Shown here one piece after another: positions 6,754 to 10,276 of a stretch of 10,276 nt of DNA. Source of the DNA: Actinomycetota bacterium (GTDB lineage: Bacteria; Actinomycetota; Geothermincolia; Fen-727; Anoxymicrobiaceae); assembly GCA_016649525.1 (NCBI GenBank), contig JAENXM010000051.1, positions 1 to 10,276 on the forward strand. Direction: 5' to 3'. Within the stretch, counting starts at the first letter, position 1, and every line of letters begins with the position of its first letter. The position numbers and the translations under genes are program-made. The notes under the pieces were generated by a model. It was not told the origin of the DNA. It worked only from the letters and a program-made list of their open reading frames with translations, and searched no databases.

Positions 6754-7659
6754 TCAATCGTAGCTCAGTCTCTTTATGAACTCGGGGTTCTTCGACCAGT
6801 CCTTCTCGACCTTGACGCGGAGGTCCAGAAAGATCTTGTTCCCGAGCAGGGGCTCTATGTCCCGGCGCGCCCTGGTGCCTATCTCCTTGATCATGCGGCC
6901 GCTTTTCCCGACTATGATACCCTTCTGCGAGTCCCTCTCGACATAGATGACCGCCTCGACATCAACGAGCCCCCCGCCCTCCCGCGGCGCTACCTCATCG
7001 ACCATCACGGCGATGCTGTGGGGCACCTCGTCGCGTGTTAACTCCAGCGCCTTCTCCCTTATTAGCTCCGCTATCAGGACGCGCTCGGGCTGATCGCTAA
7101 CGGTATCCTCCGGGAAGTACATCGGACCGGAGGGAATGAACCTCTCGAGAGTGCCCACCAACCCTGCCACGTTAACGCCCAGCTTGGAGGACACCGGTAT
7201 CACATCGGCGAACGGTAACAGGTGCCTCGCTACCTCGATCTGCGATGAGACCTTGTCATCGCCCAGCAGGTCTATCTTGTTCACCACTCCGACCACCGGG
7301 TTCTCCACCTTGGAGAGTTGGCTCGCGATGAACACGTCGCCGCTTCCGATCGTCTGCGTGCCGTCGAGCACAAATACGACCGCGTCCACGTCGCTCATGG
7401 TCGAGCGGACCATGGAGTTGAGTTTCTCCCCCAGCGCGTCCCTCGGCTTGTGAAAACCGGGTGTGTCCACGAAGACCAGCTGGGAACCGGGCCTGGTAAC
7501 GACAGCGCGGATCCTGTTGCGCGTCGTCTGGGGTTTCTCCGATGTGATCGCGACCTTGTGGTGGGCCAGGGCGTTCAGAAGGGTCGACTTGCCGACGTTG
7601 GGGCGCCCTATTATACCGACGAACCCGGACCGATAGTCTTGTTCCTCGTCCAAACCCAA
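6754..7659 (-). CDS. era: GTPase Era, 30S ribosomal subunit maturation
   Basis: Era is a GTPase that binds the 3' end of 16S rRNA and promotes late assembly of the small subunit. The 301-residue protein has all GTPase motifs: GRPNVGKS (G1, 18-25), TTR with the G2 Thr (45-47), DTPG (G3, 65-68), NKID (G4, 127-130) and SSK (G5, 157-159). The C-terminal KH RNA-binding domain has the GKSG loop at 251-254 in GIIVGKSGRMIKEIG. The start is assigned to TTG 7657-7659, eight bases after a GGAG; a second TTG two codons later is nearly as good. The gene lies 34 bases downstream of rodA, the widest gap in the cluster, which might hold an internal promoter although none is clear. Length and motifs are those of a functional enzyme. 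Confidence 0.97.
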   Translation of the reverse strand: MGLDEEQDYRSGFVGIIGRPNVGKSTLLNALAHHKVAITSEKPQTTRNRIRAVVTRPGSQLVFVDTPGFHKPRDALGEKLNSMVRSTMSDVDAVVFVLDGTQTIGSGDVFIASQLSKVENPVVGVVNKIDLLGDDKVSSQIEVARHLLPFADVIPVSSKLGVNVAGLVGTLERFIPSGPMYFPEDTVSDQPERVLIAELIREKALELTRDEVPHSIAVMVDEVAPREGGGLVDVEAVIYVERDSQKGIIVGKSGRMIKEIGTRARRDIEPLLGNKIFLDLRVKVEKDWSKNPEFIKRLSYD

Positions 7660-7693
7660 CAGCTCCGCTCCGTTAAAACCGGACAGATCAGTA

Positions 7694-8860
7694 TCAGGTC
7701 CCCTGCGGGAACCGCCGCATCCCTATATTGAGAAGCAGGCCGATACATAAGAAGTTTATGGCAAGGGAACTGCCCCCGAAGCTCAAGAACGGAAGGGTTA
7801 TCCCGGTTACAGGCATTATGCCCATGGTCATACCGACGTTGAGAAGGATCTGGAAGAAAAACATCACAACGATGCCCGTTGCCAGCATGGTACCGAACGG
7901 GTCCTTGGCGCTCGCGGCGATCTTGAACGCCCGCCAGATGAGTATCGTGAAAAGTGCAAGCAGTATCATGCCCCCTATGAATCCCAGCTCCTCACCGACC
8001 ACGGAGAAGATGAAGTCGGTGTGGTGGGCCGGGATGAACTTGAGGTTGGTCTGCGTGCCGTGGAAAAGCCCTTTGCCGATCAGCTGGCCCGACCCGATCG
8101 CTATCTTCGACTGAGCCAGGTTGTAACCCGCGCCGAGAGGTTCGATGTCCGGCTTGACGAAGACCAGTAGCCTGTTCAGCTGATATGCCTTGAACAGATG
8201 GAGTTGTATGCCCGCTATCACCAGAGCGCTTGCGCTTACCACCAGCACCGCGACCTGTCTCAGGCGCGCACCTCCCACGAGCATCATCCCGATGAATATC
8301 ACCAGTATGGAGATGGTGACGCCCAGGTCCGGCTCAAAAAAGATTAAGAACATGGGGACCGCCGCTATCGCTAAGGCCTGCAGGAACTCCCTGTTGGACT
8401 TGATCTCTATTCTGCGGTCCGCGATGAAAGTCGCCAGCATCACGATGACCGCGATCTTGGCGAGCTCAGAGGGCTGCAGGTCGAAGAACCACAGCGGTAT
8501 CCACCTGTGCGCTCCACCGCGCGCTGTGAAAAGGAAAACGAGCATGAGTAAAAAGACGACGATCCCGTATATTATCTTCGAATACGGCATTATCTTACGG
8601 TAGTCGAAACTGGCCGCCAGCATCATCACTGCCAATGCGATCAGGAAATACATGACCTGCCGCTTCAGGAAGTACGTAGAGGGCACGTCGGCGCGGGTTG
8701 CGCTGTAGATCATCAGGATTCCGAATATGGCAAGCGCTATCGCCGAGAAAAGAAGGGGCTTGTCGACATTCCTCAAGGGAAAACGCCGCATCACCTTTTT
8801 GGCCGTGCCGGTGCGCACGAGTCCCGGTGAGAACTCGGTGTCAGTGTCTGGGCGCATCAT
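7694..8860 (-). CDS. rodA: RodA, SEDS-family peptidoglycan glycosyltransferase
   Basis: RodA polymerises lipid II into glycan strands during cell elongation and works as a complex with the class B transpeptidase PBP2. The 388-residue protein has about ten hydrophobic segments, the first at KPLLFSAIALAIFGILMIYS. The catalytic-loop motif HHTDFIFSVVGEELG contains the Asp (about residue 282) that matches the essential Asp of Thermus and E. coli RodA. The SEDS signature GITLPFLSFGGSS is near the C-terminus. The start is placed at ATG 8858-8860, seven bases after GGTGA. Longer in-frame starts (to 9043) lie inside the PBP2 gene and would add an Arg-rich stretch that is unlike a RodA N-terminus. A second ATG follows directly at 8857. 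The gene begins 14 bases after the PBP2 stop, as expected for an mrdA-mrdB pair. Confidence 0.95.
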   Translation of the reverse strand: MMRPDTDTEFSPGLVRTGTAKKVMRRFPLRNVDKPLLFSAIALAIFGILMIYSATRADVPSTYFLKRQVMYFLIALAVMMLAASFDYRKIMPYSKIIYGIVVFLLMLVFLFTARGGAHRWIPLWFFDLQPSELAKIAVIVMLATFIADRRIEIKSNREFLQALAIAAVPMFLIFFEPDLGVTISILVIFIGMMLVGGARLRQVAVLVVSASALVIAGIQLHLFKAYQLNRLLVFVKPDIEPLGAGYNLAQSKIAIGSGQLIGKGLFHGTQTNLKFIPAHHTDFIFSVVGEELGFIGGMILLALFTILIWRAFKIAASAKDPFGTMLATGIVVMFFFQILLNVGMTMGIMPVTGITLPFLSFGGSSLAINFLCIGLLLNIGMRRFPQGT

Positions 8861-8874
8861 TACCGGTTCACCAC

Positions 8875-10276
8875 CTAGTCCCCGGCACTGGGCTGTATCT
8901 CGCCCTGGGTCTTCACGTTGAAGATCCCCTCGAGTATCCTGCGTGCCACGGGCGCCGCGCTCTCTCCGCCGTGGCCGCCCTGCTCGATTGCGACCGCGAC
9001 GACGTACTGTGGATTTGGAGCCGGAGCGTAGCAGACGAACCATGCGGTAGGTTGTTTGTCTACTATCTCGCTCGTTCCGGTCTTCCCGGCCACCGGTATG
9101 CGGTCCACGGGAAACCCGTCGAACGTCGCGGCGGCGGTGCCCTTGCCCTTCACAACGCCCGTGAGGGCCTGGTTAACAAAGTCAATGATCTTCGGATCCG
9201 TATCGAGCTCGTCCGCGATCTCAACAGTGGCCTTCTTCGACACGCGCCCGTCCTCGTCCTCGAGGGATTTCATGATGTGCGGCCGCTCGAACTTGCCGCC
9301 GTTCGCGATCCCTGCGAACAGGTAAGCCATCTGAAGCGGTGTGGTCAGGAGGTCGCCCTGGCCGATCGCCATGTTCACCGTGTCGCCGGGATACCAGACT
9401 CCGTACGCCGGGTTGTTCTTGTTGAACTCCCTCTTCCACTCGGGCGTCGGCACCCTGCCGTCCATCTCGCTCACGAGGTCGATGCCCGTAGGTTTACCGA
9501 GCTGGAAATCCCGCGCGTACTCCCAGAGGGGTCGCCCTTCCTTCTTCATCTGCCTCGTATAGAAGTTGTAACCGATCTCGTAGAAGACCATGTCACAGGA
9601 CTGTATTATGCCGTTGAAAAGGTCGATATGGCCGTGCTGGCTCCAGCAGTATTTCGGGTAATCCTTGAAAGGCCCCTTGTTGAACGTGTGCTGGCATAAG
9701 AAGGTCGAATTGGAGTTCACCATCCCCTCGGACAGCGCGGAGATGGCGGTCACGGCCTTGAATGTAGAACCGGGAGGCAACTGGCTCATGATGGCGCGGT
9801 TGTTCAACGGATACATGTTGTCGGGATCCATGAGTTTCTTCCAGGCCCTCTCGCTTATGCCTCCCACGAACTCGTTGAGGTCGAACGTCGGGTAGCTCGC
9901 CATGGCGATGACCTCTCCGGTCTTAGGGTCGATCACAACGGCGGACGCTCCACTCCCCCTGTAGTTCTTGTCCGTCTCCGGGTCGTAGCGGCCCCTCGCA
10001 ACCTCGACCTGGCTCTTGAGCGAGTTCTCGACAACGGCCTGTATACCCTCGTCAATGGTAAGGCGCAGGGTCTGTCCTGAACGGGGTTCGTGCCTGGACA
10101 GCGTCCTTATGGAGTCGCCGGATGCGTCGACCTCAAGGCGGTACCTCCCCACCTTCCCGCGCAGTTCCTCGTCGTATGTCGCCTCTACGCCCGACAGCCC
10201 TATCTCGTCCCCCGCCTGGTAGCCCTTTCCCTTCTTCTCCTTCAGCACCTCGGGCGAGATCTCGCCCAGGTAACCG
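8875..10276 (-). CDS. mrdA: penicillin-binding protein 2, N-terminus beyond window
   Basis: This is a class B penicillin-binding protein, the transpeptidase of the elongation complex that cross-links strands made by RodA. The frame stays open to the right edge (…GYLGEIS), so the membrane anchor and first part of the pedestal domain are missing; about 466 residues are visible. The pedestal end YQAGDEIGLSGVEATYDEELRG is a PBP2 hallmark. Transpeptidase motifs are PPGSTFK with the acylated Ser encoded at 9766-9768 (S-x-x-K), SCD (S-x-N/D type) within IIQSCDMVFYEIG, and KTG at 9076-9084 in VAGKTGTSEI. IGQGDLLTTPLQMAY is typical of the family. A GTG at 10248 is internal to the domain, not the start. 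It is the first visible gene of the operon; mreC and mreD often precede it but lie outside the window if present. Confidence 0.95.
   Translation of the reverse strand, partial: GYLGEISPEVLKEKKGKGYQAGDEIGLSGVEATYDEELRGKVGRYRLEVDASGDSIRTLSRHEPRSGQTLRLTIDEGIQAVVENSLKSQVEVARGRYDPETDKNYRGSGASAVVIDPKTGEVIAMASYPTFDLNEFVGGISERAWKKLMDPDNMYPLNNRAIMSQLPPGSTFKAVTAISALSEGMVNSNSTFLCQHTFNKGPFKDYPKYCWSQHGHIDLFNGIIQSCDMVFYEIGYNFYTRQMKKEGRPLWEYARDFQLGKPTGIDLVSEMDGRVPTPEWKREFNKNNPAYGVWYPGDTVNMAIGQGDLLTTPLQMAYLFAGIANGGKFERPHIMKSLEDEDGRVSKKATVEIADELDTDPKIIDFVNQALTGVVKGKGTAAATFDGFPVDRIPVAGKTGTSEIVDKQPTAWFVCYAPAPNPQYVVAVAIEQGGHGGESAAPVARRILEGIFNVKTQGEIQPSAGD

Noticed and set aside
8861..9043. Extended RodA start inside the PBP2 gene
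   Set aside because: It would add 61 mostly Arg/Gly residues translated from the PBP2 coding region in another frame; the ATG at 8860 has a ribosome-binding site and a normal RodA N-terminus.
8698..9699. Long plus-strand open frame of 333 codons opposite PBP2 and the RodA start
   Set aside because: It lies antisense to a gene with all PBP2 motifs, has low-complexity Arg/Leu/Val-rich composition and no recognisable domain. GC-rich codon use on the real strand removes stops from the opposite frame.
1..10276. A previously undescribed defence, mobile or RNA-based system
   Set aside because: Almost every base is in a recognised housekeeping or metabolic gene; there are no arrays, phage or transposase genes, retron-like structures or unexplained long intergenic RNAs.

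Overview
The window looks like the chromosome of a GC-rich bacterium that builds a peptidoglycan wall and elongates as a rod. Every gene is a recognisable bacterial family. The order Era - RecO - UppS, together with an LppX/LprG-like lipoprotein and a tungsten/molybdenum aldehyde:ferredoxin oxidoreductase (AOR) family enzyme, suggests an anaerobic or microaerophilic Gram-positive-type lineage. A deep-branching actinobacterium is my best guess. This is an inference from gene content and order, not from any search.

Left part (1-3808). An acyl-CoA dehydrogenase cut by the left edge runs on the plus strand. It converges on a minus-strand lipoprotein gene. That gene is divergent from a plus-strand AOR-family gene. 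The divergent gap of about 190 bases (1750-1936) is the only sizeable non-coding stretch and carries a good minus-strand -10 box. The dehydrogenase and AOR would both work on acyl-CoA or aldehyde substrates with redox partners such as ETF or ferredoxin, but no partner genes are visible.

Right part (3816-10276). Six minus-strand genes, read from right to left, form one tightly packed apparent operon: PBP2 (N-terminus beyond the right edge), RodA, Era, MgtE, RecO and UppS. Gaps are 14, 34, 18 and 15 bases, followed by an 8-base overlap. PBP2 and RodA are the transpeptidase and glycosyltransferase of the elongation machine. UppS makes the C55 lipid carrier on which their substrate, lipid II, is built. 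Era (30S ribosome maturation), RecO (recombinational repair) and MgtE (Mg2+ channel) lie between them.

I found no RNA genes, CRISPR arrays, mobile elements or clear terminators, and no convincing new multi-gene system. The points worth checking are residue-level oddities in the dehydrogenase, the AOR and MgtE, the insertion of mgtE between era and recO, and a Gly-rich RecO leader that encodes a strong hairpin.
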